From Rhodoferax sp. TH121 (GTDB taxonomy: Bacteria > Pseudomonadota > Gammaproteobacteria > Burkholderiales > Burkholderiaceae_C): a stretch of 64,000 bases of DNA. The stretch spans positions 1-64,000 of the forward strand of contig NZ_NOXW01000021.1 in the NCBI RefSeq assembly GCF_002251855.1, in the 5' to 3' direction. A program made the translations under genes and the position numbers. The stretch's first letter is position 1; each line of letters starts with the position of its first letter. This document shows positions 1-8,190 of the stretch, in pieces. The notes under the pieces were generated by a model, which was not told the origin of the DNA, ran no database searches, and saw nothing but the letters and a program-made list of their open reading frames with translations.

Positions 1-158
1 ACGACTGCTTCGGAGCGCACCAAATGTCGGCAGTCAGTCTGAAGCAGCTGTCTCCGTGTCCCCGCGTTGACCGTCGAGGGAAAGCCGTGCGGCATTGGAG
101 AGCAGGCATCCAAGGGGCGTGTTGCCTCTGGCTCTCGGCGCCGGCCTATTCTTGAGCA

Positions 159-212
159 TTTTTTGCCTCTAGCCCTCGCGGAATATGCGCAAGCAGCTAT
201 TAAATAAGTAGC
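159..212 (-). repeat. Family 1 interspersed repeat, copy 1
   Basis: Reads as GCCTCTAGCCCTCGCGGAAT followed by ATGCGCAAGCAGCTAT on the + strand, the reverse of the family core AGCTGCTTGCGCA. It lies just downstream of the DUF3592 gene, which is read leftwards. The rest of bases 1-246 shows no gene. Confidence 0.8.
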
Positions 213-246
213 AATTCAAGCGTGCTCCCCGCATATCTCAACCCGC

Positions 247-1017
247 CTATTCCCTTTTCCCCCGCGTAAACAGCGTCACCAACAAGGGGAGCAGCGCTAG
301 CGTAAACAAGGCGCACATGGCTGCCACCCAGAGCGGGTAGCCGTCGGGGTTGCCCAGGGCGAAGTACTTGAGCGCTACGTAGCCCAGGGTCAGCGCCATG
401 AGTAGGCTGACGCCAGGCAAGAAGATGCGGAACAAGAACATGGTGCCGAAGGCCGCTACGCCTGCCATGGGGCGACCCAGTGCGTACCAGAGGGTGGCCC
501 ACAAGAAGTAGCCTAGGATGAACAGCATGACGCAGGACCCCAGCCACAGGCCCACGCTGCGGGGGCTGAGTTCGGTGGCGGATCTGTCGCCTGGCGCGTA
601 CACCACCGTGAGCCGGCTCCCTTCACGCGGCACGTTGGTGGAGGCCACCGAGTTGGGCAACTCCAGCGTTTCTCCATCGGGCCCGGTGAAGCGCACTTGG
701 GCCGTGTGCATCATGCGCTGGCCCCGCACGGTGCGGCCATGGGAGTCTTTTTCTTCGTAATCGCGCAATTCGGAGGTATAACCCACCACGGTGGCGCGGT
801 AGCTGGGTTTGGTGGCCAAGGCGTAGAGCGCCTGGCCGGTCAAGTAGGTGAAGGGCACGAACAAGGCGAGCAAGGCAAAGATGATGATGACGAGCAGCGC
901 GCTGCCGCCTTTCTTGCCGGAACTGCGCCGCGACACGCGCCGCCCCAGCCAGACCGCAGCCGCCAGGAAGGCGGCGCTGCTGGTCAGAAAGACGACACCG
1001 GCGGAGGTTAGTTGCAT
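247..1017 (-). CDS. DUF3592 domain membrane protein
   Basis: A 256-residue membrane protein of unknown function. One hydrophobic segment lies at the N-terminus (about residues 5-22), a second near residues 40-65, and a hydrophobic C-terminal half with several more. Between them is a soluble stretch (YRATVVGYTSELRDYEEKDS, then a region with VRFTGPDGETLELPNS and VVYAPGD) that matches the DUF3592 pattern of a beta-rich extracytoplasmic domain. The reading frame is open 31 codons further upstream, into the rhodanese gene, but the ATG at 1017 directly precedes the first membrane segment and is the natural start. No function can be given beyond the family name. Confidence 0.75.
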   Translation of the reverse strand: MQLTSAGVVFLTSSAAFLAAAVWLGRRVSRRSSGKKGGSALLVIIIFALLALFVPFTYLTGQALYALATKPSYRATVVGYTSELRDYEEKDSHGRTVRGQRMMHTAQVRFTGPDGETLELPNSVASTNVPREGSRLTVVYAPGDRSATELSPRSVGLWLGSCVMLFILGYFLWATLWYALGRPMAGVAAFGTMFLFRIFLPGVSLLMALTLGYVALKYFALGNPDGYPLWVAAMCALFTLALLPLLVTLFTRGKRE

Positions 1018-1024
1018 GGTTGCG

Positions 1025-1039
1025 ACCGATCTGATCGGT
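1025..1039. promoter_or_regulatory. Small perfect inverted repeat
   Basis: ACCGAT-CTG-ATCGGT, a 6-bp stem with a 3-base spacer. It sits between the rhodanese stop and the DUF3592 start, immediately upstream of the latter. It could be an operator or a weak hairpin; nothing else supports a choice. Confidence 0.35.
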
Positions 1040-1054
1040 TGAAGGGAGGCAGCA

Positions 1055-1378
1055 TCAAGCGGCTGGTTCGGTGGCCAGTTTTGCCGCCTGCCAAGCAGCA
1101 ATGCCGCCATCGAGGTAGCGCGCGTTCAACCCCATCACGTGCAGCACGGTGGTCAGGCCTTGGCTGATCTCTTGGCCGTGCGCGCAGTACAGCACCACCG
1201 GCACATCTTTGGGGACTTGGTCTTTCCAGTCCAGCCACTGGGCCGGATTGTGCCAGGCGCTGCGGGCAATCTGGGTGCCGTCGCGCAGGCGTGCGCTGTC
1301 GCGCCGCACGTCCAGCAAGGTCAGGGCCTGCCCTTGCGCTTGGAGCTGGGCGAGTTCGGTGGCGGTGATGGCGTCCAT
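1055..1378 (-). CDS. Single-domain rhodanese-like protein
   Basis: A 107-residue protein made of one rhodanese domain. The LLDVRRDSARLRDG segment (about 21-34) is the family's N-terminal signature, and the active-site loop is CAHGQEIS with the nucleophile at Cys65. Such proteins carry sulfane sulfur as a cysteine persulfide. It starts 9 bases after the chromate transporter stop and is surely cotranscribed with it. Rhodanese genes are commonly next to chrA in Burkholderiales, but their part in chromate resistance is unproven. Cytoplasmic; no signal peptide. Confidence 0.9.
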   Translation of the reverse strand: MDAITATELAQLQAQGQALTLLDVRRDSARLRDGTQIARSAWHNPAQWLDWKDQVPKDVPVVLYCAHGQEISQGLTTVLHVMGLNARYLDGGIAAWQAAKLATEPAA

Positions 1379-1387
1379 GGGCGTCTC

Positions 1388-2749
1388 CTAGGGAAAAAGT
1401 GACAACAGCAAGCCGACCAGTGCGCACGCCGCAATGACGTGCATCACGTTGCGTTTGTAGCGGAACAGCGCGATAGCGGCACCCAATGCAATCAGCGCGG
1501 CTACCGCATCAAATGTGCCGGCAAAGCCTTGCGGCCACAACACGTGGTAGCCAAAAAACAGCGTGAGGTTGACGATCACGCCCACCACCGCAGCGGTGAT
1601 GCCGTTGAGCGGCGCGGTGAACTTCACATCGTTGTGGGTGCTCTCCACCAGCGGGCCGCCGGCCAGGATGAAGATGAAGGACGGCAGGAAGGTGAACCAG
1701 GTGACCAGGCAGGCGGCCATGGCACCGGCCAGAAACAGCTGGTCAGGCCCCAGCACCGCTTTGGCATACGCACCCACAAACGCCACAAAAGCCACCACCA
1801 TGATCAGTGGCCCTGGCGTGGTTTCGCCCAGCGCCAGGCCGTCGATCATTTGGGTGGGGGTGAGCCAGCCGTAGTGGCCCACCGCGCCCTGGTACACATA
1901 AGGCAGCACCGCATAGGCCCCGCCAAAGGTGAGCAGGGCTGCTTTGGTGAAGAACCAGCCCATTTGCGTGAAGGTGTGGTCCCAGCCCAGACCCCAGGTC
2001 AGCGCGCCCATGGGCAGCGCCCACAGCACGGCACCTGCCAGCACCACTATGGCCAGGCGGCCGCCATGGAAGCGGGCGTGGGCCGGTGTGGGGGTGTGGT
2101 CGTCCATCAGCGCGGCACCAAAATGTTTGGCCGCGGCGCCGTGCCCGCCCGTGCTGTTGAACAGGGCGGGCGCCCAGCGCCCACCGGCGTAGCCCAGCAA
2201 AGCCGCGCCCAGCACGATGAGCGGGAAGGGCACTTGCAGCGCAAAGATGGCCACGAACGAGGCTGCGGCAATGCCCCACAAGGCCTTGTTTTTGAGCGAG
2301 CGCGCGCCGATGCGGTGTGCCGCCTGCAGCACGATGGCCGTCACCGCGGGCTTGATGCCGTAGAACATGCCGGCCACCCAGCCCACGTCGCCAAAGGCGA
2401 TGTAGACCCAGGACAGGCCGACCAGAATGAATAACGAGGGCAGCACAAACAGCGCCCCCGCCATCACGCCGCCCCAGGTGCGGTGCATGAGCCAGCCTAT
2501 GTAGGTGGCGAGCTGTTGCGCCTCCGGGCCGGGCAGCAGCATGCAATAGTTGAGTGCGTGCAAAAAACGCTTCTCCGAAATCCAGCGCCGCCGCTCCACC
2601 AGTTCGGTGTGCATGATGGCAATCTGCCCGGCAGGCCCACCAAAGCTCACAACGCCCAGCTTCAGCCAGAAGGCAAAGGCCTGCCAAGGCGACACGGACA
2701 GCGGTGCTTCGGTGGGGGCGGTATCCTTGGTGGATGCTTGGGCATTCAT
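1388..2749 (-). CDS. chrA: Chromate transporter, two CHR domains
   Basis: A 453-residue inner-membrane protein of the CHR (chromate ion transporter) family, which extrudes chromate using the membrane potential. It has the long two-domain form. The N-terminal half carries the family motif FGGPAGQIAIMH at about residues 41-52, and the second half repeats it as FGGAYAVLPYVYQG. Many hydrophobic segments follow both. The open frame extends upstream to 2944 through family 1 repeat sequence with a non-homologous translation, so the ATG at 2749 (MNAQASTK) is chosen. First gene of the chrA-rhodanese operon; divergent from the GST gene. Sulfate is an alternative substrate in some homologues. Confidence 0.92.
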   Translation of the reverse strand: MNAQASTKDTAPTEAPLSVSPWQAFAFWLKLGVVSFGGPAGQIAIMHTELVERRRWISEKRFLHALNYCMLLPGPEAQQLATYIGWLMHRTWGGVMAGALFVLPSLFILVGLSWVYIAFGDVGWVAGMFYGIKPAVTAIVLQAAHRIGARSLKNKALWGIAAASFVAIFALQVPFPLIVLGAALLGYAGGRWAPALFNSTGGHGAAAKHFGAALMDDHTPTPAHARFHGGRLAIVVLAGAVLWALPMGALTWGLGWDHTFTQMGWFFTKAALLTFGGAYAVLPYVYQGAVGHYGWLTPTQMIDGLALGETTPGPLIMVVAFVAFVGAYAKAVLGPDQLFLAGAMAACLVTWFTFLPSFIFILAGGPLVESTHNDVKFTAPLNGITAAVVGVIVNLTLFFGYHVLWPQGFAGTFDAVAALIALGAAIALFRYKRNVMHVIAACALVGLLLSLFP

Positions 2750-2767
2750 AGTCGGATAGTCTAAGCG

Positions 2768-2820
2768 GTTTGTGCCTCTAGCCCTCGTGGAATATGCGCA
2801 AACAGCTATCAAAATCAGAG
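2768..2820 (-). repeat. Family 1 interspersed repeat, copy 2
   Basis: GCCTCTAGCCCTCGTGGAAT then ATGCGCAAACAGCTATCAAA. It fills the divergent interval between chrA and the glutathione transferase gene, so any promoters there must overlap it or flank it. Confidence 0.85.
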
Positions 2821-2837
2821 CAAAAAGGAATATGCAA

Positions 2838-3536
2838 ATGAGCGATTTGTCTGCCTTCCATATCACCGCCAAATGGCCCGCCCAGCACCCGGACCGCCTG
2901 CAGCTGTATTCACTGCCCACGCCCAATGGCGTGAAGGTGAGCATTGCGCTGGAAGAGCTGGGCTTGCCCTACGAGCCGCACCTGGTCAGCTTCCAGACCA
3001 ACGACCAGCTCACGCCCGAGTTCATGTCGCTCAACCCCAACAACAAGATCCCCGCCATCATTGACCCCCACGGTCCCGGCGGCCAGCCGCTGGCGCTGTT
3101 CGAGTCCGGCGCCATCCTGATCTACCTGGCCGAGAAAACCGGGCAGCTGATGTCGAAGGACCCGGCCCAGCGCTACGAGACCATCCAGTGGGTGATGTTC
3201 CAGATGGGCGGCATTGGGCCCATGTTTGGCCAGCTCGGTTTCTTCCACAAATTTGCCGGCAAAGACTTTGAGGACAAACGCCCGCGCGACCGCTACGTGG
3301 CCGAGAGCAAGCGCCTGCTGGGTGTGCTGGACAAGCACTTGGCCGGCCGCGACTGGATCATGGGCGCGGACTACAGCATTGCCGACATTGCCATCTTCCC
3401 CTGGGTGCGCAACCTGATCGGCTTCTATGGCGCGGGTGAGCTGGTGGGTTTTGCCGACTTTCCCGAGGTGGCGCGTGTGCTGGCTGCGTTTGTGGCGCGG
3501 CCAGCGGTCGAGCGTGGGCTGACCATTCCAGCCTGA
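2838..3536 (+). CDS. Glutathione S-transferase, YfcG/Nu-type
   Basis: A 232-residue soluble glutathione transferase-like enzyme. The N-terminal thioredoxin-fold domain reads LYSLPTPNGVKVSIALEELG, then NPNNKIPAIIDP and LFESGAILIYLAEKTGQL; the ESGAI stretch holds the glutathione gamma-glutamyl site. An all-helical domain follows. The TPNGVKVSI motif is that of the YfcG/YghU group, which act as disulfide-bond oxidoreductases and lack the classical Ser/Tyr/Cys catalytic residue. The start at 2838 is preferred over 2832 because the AAAAGGAA ribosome site ends about 8 bases before it. Substrate unknown. Confidence 0.9.
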   Translation: MSDLSAFHITAKWPAQHPDRLQLYSLPTPNGVKVSIALEELGLPYEPHLVSFQTNDQLTPEFMSLNPNNKIPAIIDPHGPGGQPLALFESGAILIYLAEKTGQLMSKDPAQRYETIQWVMFQMGGIGPMFGQLGFFHKFAGKDFEDKRPRDRYVAESKRLLGVLDKHLAGRDWIMGADYSIADIAIFPWVRNLIGFYGAGELVGFADFPEVARVLAAFVARPAVERGLTIPA

Positions 3537-3604
3537 GCCAATTCAGGCATCATTGCCGTGCCGAGAGGCGGTGGGCACCCCCACCGCGCTGCAGAAAGGT
3601 CGCC

Positions 3605-4843
3605 GTGAATTCTTCAGACGCTGAAAACTCTGACGTATCCAGTTTTTCCATTGCCCGCCAGCACATCGTCGACGCTGACAAGTCCATCGTGGGCTACGAG
3701 CTGTTCAACCGCTCGCAGGGGGACCGGGCGCACACGCTGGCCAGCGATGTGTCGCTGGTGCTCAACGTCATGGCGCAGAGCAGCAGCAAGCTGGTCAATG
3801 GCCAGGCCGACCTTTTCATCAACGCCACGCATGAGAGCCTGACTGGCTCGCACTGGGACTTTTTGGTGCCCCAGCGCACCATCATCGAGGTGCCGCCCTT
3901 CCCCGGCCATGATGCTGCGGGTATTGAGGAGGCGCGCCTGAAGATGATGACGCTGCGCAAGCGCGGCTTCCGGCTGGCCTTCAACCACACGGTGGTGGCA
4001 CCGGTCTACAAGTCCTGGCAAGGCATTGCTGATTTTGTGAAGGTGGACGTACGCGCCATCGACCCCGCCAAACTCAAGGCGCTGGTGGACGCCATCCACA
4101 GCCGCACGGGTGCCATTGCCGTGGCCGAGAAGGTGGAGAGTGCGGCGCAGTTTGAGGTGTTCCGTGACATCGGGTTTCACTTCTTCCAGGGCTACTGGTT
4201 CTCCAAGCCCGAGGTGCTCAAGAGCCAGGTGGTTAGCCCCAGCCAGGCCAGTGCTGCCAACCTGTTCAACAAGCTGCGCAGCGAGGCCGATGTGGACGAG
4301 ATCGAGCTCGCCATCAAGAAGGACGCGGCGCTGGGCTACAACCTGCTGCGTCTCATCAACTCCGCCGGACTGGGCCTTCGTACCAAGATCACGTCCATCC
4401 GCCAGGCGGTGATGCTGCTGGGCAACGAGCGCCTGCAGCGCTGGGCTGCCATGCTGATGACGGCGGGGGTGGACGGCAAGCCCAGTCTCGCTGGCAATAT
4501 GGCCGTGGTGCGCGCCAAGATGATGGAGCTGCTGGGTGCCAAAACCTTATCGCCCGAGGAGCAGGAGGAGGCGTTTCTGATTGGCCTCTTCTCTCTGCTG
4601 GACCGCATGCTGGGCTGTACGCTGGCCGAGGCCCTGTCCATGCTGGGGCTGGATGGCGCGATTACCGAGGCGCTGCTCCAGGGCTCTGGCAAATACATGG
4701 ACCTGCTGGCCATGACCATTGCCTGCGAAATGGAAGACGCCACCATTTTTTCAGAGGCGGCACAGCGGCTGGAGCTCTCTTACCGCGAGATCAACGTGGC
4801 CCACATGGAAGCCATTGTCTGGGCCGATGCGGTGTACCAGTAG
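3605..4843 (+). CDS. EAL-HDOD signalling protein
   Basis: A 412-residue protein with a degenerate EAL domain (about residues 15-200) and an HDOD domain (about 205-395). The EAL domain keeps YELFNRS (Glu32 in the EAL position) and GYWFSKP, but lacks the DDFGTG and other metal-ligand motifs, so c-di-GMP hydrolysis is unlikely. The HDOD part has the typical NLLRLINSAGLGLRTKITSI and AVMLLGNERLQRW stretches. Proteins of this YuxH-like architecture are thought to be signalling adaptors. It starts with GTG, 7 bases after AAAGG. It stands alone between the GST and convergent nadB. Confidence 0.88.
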   Translation: MNSSDAENSDVSSFSIARQHIVDADKSIVGYELFNRSQGDRAHTLASDVSLVLNVMAQSSSKLVNGQADLFINATHESLTGSHWDFLVPQRTIIEVPPFPGHDAAGIEEARLKMMTLRKRGFRLAFNHTVVAPVYKSWQGIADFVKVDVRAIDPAKLKALVDAIHSRTGAIAVAEKVESAAQFEVFRDIGFHFFQGYWFSKPEVLKSQVVSPSQASAANLFNKLRSEADVDEIELAIKKDAALGYNLLRLINSAGLGLRTKITSIRQAVMLLGNERLQRWAAMLMTAGVDGKPSLAGNMAVVRAKMMELLGAKTLSPEEQEEAFLIGLFSLLDRMLGCTLAEALSMLGLDGAITEALLQGSGKYMDLLAMTIACEMEDATIFSEAAQRLELSYREINVAHMEAIVWADAVYQ

Positions 4844-4849
4844 GGAGTC

Positions 4850-6457
4850 TCAGGGCACCAGCGTGGTCGGCACCGCCTGCGCCAGCAGCGCGGGGTAATC
4901 GCGGCTGAAGTGCAGGCCGCGGCTTTCGTGCCGGGCCTGGGCACTCTTCACGATCAGGTCGGCCACCTGCACCAGGTTGCGCAGCTCCAGCAGGTCGCGG
5001 CTCACATGGAAGTGGGCGTAAAACTCCTGAATCTCGTCTTGCAGCAGTGCAATGCGGTGGGCGGCGCGGTCCAGGCGTTTGTTGGTGCGCACAATGCCCA
5101 CGTAGTCCCACATGAAGCGGCGCAGCTCGTCCCAGTTGTGCGAGATCACCACCGATTCATCGGAGTCGGTCACGCGGCTGTCGTCCCAAGCGGGCAACTG
5201 GCGGGGGGCATTGGTGCTGCCGTTGGCAAGCTCGTTTGCTATCAAAGTAGTAGCTGCTCGCGCAAATACCATGCACTCCACCAGCGAATTCGATGCCAGA
5301 CGGTTGGCGCCGTGCAAGCCGGTGCAAGCGGTTTCACCCACGGCATACAGGCCCGCCACATCGGTGCGCGCGTCCAGGTCGGTCACCACGCCACCACAGG
5401 TGTAGTGCGCAGCGGGTACCACCGGGATGGGCTGCTTGGACATGTCGATGCCCAGCTCCAGACAACGCGCGTAGATGTTGGGGAAGTGCTCTTGAATGAA
5501 CGCCAGGGGCTGGTGCGAGATGTCGAGGTAGACGCAATCGAAGCCGCCTTTTTTCATCTCGAAGTCAATTGCGCGTGCCACCACGTCACGCGGTGCCAGC
5601 TCGGCACGTGGGTCGTGCGCGGGCATGAAGCGGGTGCCGTCGGGCAGCAGCAGGCGGCCACCTTCGCCACGCACGGCTTCGCTGATCAAAAAGCTCTTGG
5701 CGTGCGGGTGGTACAGGCAGGTGGGGTGGAATTGGATGAATTCCATGTTCTGCACGCGGCAGCCCGCGCGCCAGGCGGCGGCAATGCCGTCGCCCGTGGC
5801 GGTGTCGGGGTTGGTGGTGTAGAGGTAGACCTTGCCCGCACCGCCCGTGGCCAGGATGGTGTGTGGCGCCTGGAAGGTCAGCACCTCGTCGGTGTCGTCG
5901 TCCAGCGCGTACAGGCCCACGCAGCGGTTCTCGCCCGGCTGGCCCAGTTTGGCGGTGGTGATCAGGTCCACCAGCGTGTGGTGTTCAAACAGCGTCACGT
6001 TGGGGCTGGCTTTGACTTGTTCGATCAGCGTTTGTTGTACGGCGGCGCCCGTGGCATCGGTCACGTGCACGATGCGTCGCGCACTGTGGCCGCCTTCGCG
6101 GGTGAGGTGCAACTGCCCGGCGTGGCCTGCCTCCTCCGAGAAGGGCACGCCCAGCTTTTGCAGCCAGGCAATCGACTGCGGCGCGTTTTCCACGACAAAC
6201 TGCGTGGCCTTGAGGTCGCACAGGCCGGCGCCGGCCACCAGCGTGTCGTCCACGTGGGCGGCAAAGCTGTCGTCCTTGTCCCACACGGCGGCAATGCCAC
6301 CTTGCGCCCAGCCACTGCTGCCTTCGCGCACGGCCCGTTTGGTGAGTATGGCCACCTTGTGGGTAGACGCCAGCAAGAGTGCGGCGCTGAGCCCGGCCAA
6401 GCCGCTGCCCACGATGAGCACATCAAATTGCAGAGAAGAAGAGGTAATAGCGGACAT
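4850..6457 (-). CDS. nadB: L-aspartate oxidase
   Basis: A 535-residue flavoprotein that oxidises L-aspartate to iminoaspartate, the first step of NAD synthesis. The FAD-binding motif GSGLAG is at residues 17-22; the succinate-dehydrogenase-type signatures SSGWAQGGIAA, FIQFHPTCLYHP and SEAVRGEGGRLLLPDG follow, and the C-terminal helical domain carries the dimer arm. Length is normal for NadB. Residues about 395-407 (FARAATTLIANEL) are encoded by a family 1 repeat copy read in reverse, replacing the usual poorly conserved stretch. NadA and NadC are not in the window. Convergent with the EAL-HDOD gene with 6 bases between stops. Confidence 0.95.
   Translation of the reverse strand: MSAITSSSLQFDVLIVGSGLAGLSAALLLASTHKVAILTKRAVREGSSGWAQGGIAAVWDKDDSFAAHVDDTLVAGAGLCDLKATQFVVENAPQSIAWLQKLGVPFSEEAGHAGQLHLTREGGHSARRIVHVTDATGAAVQQTLIEQVKASPNVTLFEHHTLVDLITTAKLGQPGENRCVGLYALDDDTDEVLTFQAPHTILATGGAGKVYLYTTNPDTATGDGIAAAWRAGCRVQNMEFIQFHPTCLYHPHAKSFLISEAVRGEGGRLLLPDGTRFMPAHDPRAELAPRDVVARAIDFEMKKGGFDCVYLDISHQPLAFIQEHFPNIYARCLELGIDMSKQPIPVVPAAHYTCGGVVTDLDARTDVAGLYAVGETACTGLHGANRLASNSLVECMVFARAATTLIANELANGSTNAPRQLPAWDDSRVTDSDESVVISHNWDELRRFMWDYVGIVRTNKRLDRAAHRIALLQDEIQEFYAHFHVSRDLLELRNLVQVADLIVKSAQARHESRGLHFSRDYPALLAQAVPTTLVP
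5236..5272 (+). repeat. Family 1 repeat inside nadB, copy 3
   Basis: TGCTATCAAAGTAGTAGCTG then CTCGCGCAAATACC lies inside the nadB coding region without breaking the frame. It has lower GC than the flanking coding sequence and matches the intergenic copies over the GCTATCAAA and AGCTGCTNGCGCA blocks. Confidence 0.7.
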
Positions 6458-6486
6458 GCAAAAAGGTAGTGGATTGAGACGCTGCG

Positions 6487-8157
6487 CTAGCCTTGGGCGT
6501 CGTGCACCGCCAGCTCCAAGGCTTGGGCCAGCGTGGGGCTGAGGTTTTCGGGGCCCAGGGCCTCGATCACACCACAGCGCAGCAAAATGTCCTGCGGCTG
6601 GAACGCCAGCCCGCAGGCGATAAACCGCACACCCCGCTTGTGGCAGGTGCGCACCAGGTCGGCCACCGTATCGGCGCCTGACGAGTCGATGTAGAGCACA
6701 TTCTTGAAGTCCAGCACCAGCACGCGCTGGGGTAGCCGGTCTTCCAGCGTTTCGATCAGTTTGACCGCGCCAAAAAAGATGGCGCCGTGCAGCCGGTAGG
6801 CCGCCACGCGTGCCTCCAGCCCGGCCAGTGGCTGGTAGTCGTGTGTGCTGACCTGCTCGCAGCGCGAGAGGCTGGAGATGCGGTAGATGAAGGTGACGCA
6901 GGCCGCCACCAGGCCAACTTCCACCGCCACTGTGAGGTCAAACACCACGGTCAGAAAAAACACCGCCAACAGCGTGGCGCGGTAGGGCAAGCGGTACTGG
7001 CGCAGGTGCACAAACTCGCGCCACTCGCCCATGTTCCAGGCCACAAACATCAGGATGGCGGCCATGGCCGCCAGCGGAATGTTGTGTGCCAGCGGTGCGG
7101 CCACCAGCACTACCAGCAAGAGTGTGGCCGCATGCACCATGCCGGCCACCGGGCTGGTGGCGCCGCTTTTGGCATTGGTTACCGTGCGGGCAATGGTGCC
7201 GGTGGCGGGCATGCCACCAAAAAACGGCGTCACAAAGTTGGCAATGCCTTGGGCCATCAGCTCCTGGTTGGGGTTGTGGCGGTCGTCGATGATGCTGTCG
7301 GCAATACGTGCGCACAGCAATGATTCAATCGCGCCCAACAGCGCCAGCGTGAAGGCCGGCAGCAACAAAAAGCGCGCGGTTTCCCACGAAAATTCGGGCC
7401 AGTCCAGCGTGGGCAGGCTGCTGGGCACGCCGCCAAACCGGGTGCCAATGGTTTCCACCGGAATGCCGCTGACGCTGACCAGAAGCGTGGCCAGCACCAG
7501 CGCCACGATGGAGCCTGGCACCAGCGTCCACTTGCGCGCCCAAGCCCGTGTGTTTGCCAGCCGCGGCACAGCCCATTGCCAGCCCACGATCAGACCCAGG
7601 CAGGCCAGCGCCAGCAGGGTGGCGTACCCGTTGATGGTGTGCAGTGACTGGAAGATGGTTTGCACAATGCCAAAGAAATTGCCCGGCATTTGGGGTACTT
7701 GCAACCCCAGGAATTCTTTGACCTGCGACACCGCAATCAGCACCGCGATGCCATTGGTAAACCCAATCACCACCGAGATGGGAATGAAGCGCACCAGCGT
7801 GCCCAGCTTGAACAGGCCAAACGCAAACAGCATGACGCCCGACATGGCCGTGGCAATGATCAGGTTGGCCAGGCCATAACGCTCCACGATGCCATACACG
7901 ATGACGATGAAGGCGCCCGCCGGTCCGCCAATCTGCACACGGCTGCCACCCAGGGCCGAGATCAGAAATCCCGCAATGATGGCGGTGAACAGCCCTGCCT
8001 CGGGCTTGAGCCCACTGGCAATGGCAAAGGCCATGGCCAGCGGCAGCGCCACCACGCCCACCGTGAGGCCGGCCCCCACATCGCCCCAAAACCGCTGGCG
8101 GGAATAGCCCTGTAAAGCCTGCAAGAGCTTGGGGCGAAATTCCAACGGAGCTTGCAT
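6487..8157 (-). CDS. SulP family anion transporter with STAS domain
   Basis: A 556-residue inner-membrane transporter of the SLC26/SulP family. The membrane part spans about residues 20-420 and contains the family signatures GLTVGVVALPLAMAFAIASG and GGSRVQIGGPAGAFIVIVYG, as well as GMPATGTIARTVTNAKSGA. The C-terminal cytoplasmic STAS domain (about 435-550) includes VLDFKNVLYIDSSGADTVAD, which corresponds to the anti-sigma-factor-antagonist phosphoserine loop. Substrates of the family are sulfate, bicarbonate or other anions; no neighbour settles which. It lies upstream of nadB in the same direction with a 29-base gap, so cotranscription is possible. Confidence 0.93.
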   Translation of the reverse strand: MQAPLEFRPKLLQALQGYSRQRFWGDVGAGLTVGVVALPLAMAFAIASGLKPEAGLFTAIIAGFLISALGGSRVQIGGPAGAFIVIVYGIVERYGLANLIIATAMSGVMLFAFGLFKLGTLVRFIPISVVIGFTNGIAVLIAVSQVKEFLGLQVPQMPGNFFGIVQTIFQSLHTINGYATLLALACLGLIVGWQWAVPRLANTRAWARKWTLVPGSIVALVLATLLVSVSGIPVETIGTRFGGVPSSLPTLDWPEFSWETARFLLLPAFTLALLGAIESLLCARIADSIIDDRHNPNQELMAQGIANFVTPFFGGMPATGTIARTVTNAKSGATSPVAGMVHAATLLLVVLVAAPLAHNIPLAAMAAILMFVAWNMGEWREFVHLRQYRLPYRATLLAVFFLTVVFDLTVAVEVGLVAACVTFIYRISSLSRCEQVSTHDYQPLAGLEARVAAYRLHGAIFFGAVKLIETLEDRLPQRVLVLDFKNVLYIDSSGADTVADLVRTCHKRGVRFIACGLAFQPQDILLRCGVIEALGPENLSPTLAQALELAVHDAQG

Positions 8158-8190
8158 GCGGTGCGAGGGCAGGGGCGGGTTTGGCGTGCC

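Noticed and set aside
51..75. CTCCGTGTCCCCGCG near the left edge, as a possible family 2 core.
   Set aside because: It matches only part of the core, and no inverted arms flank it.
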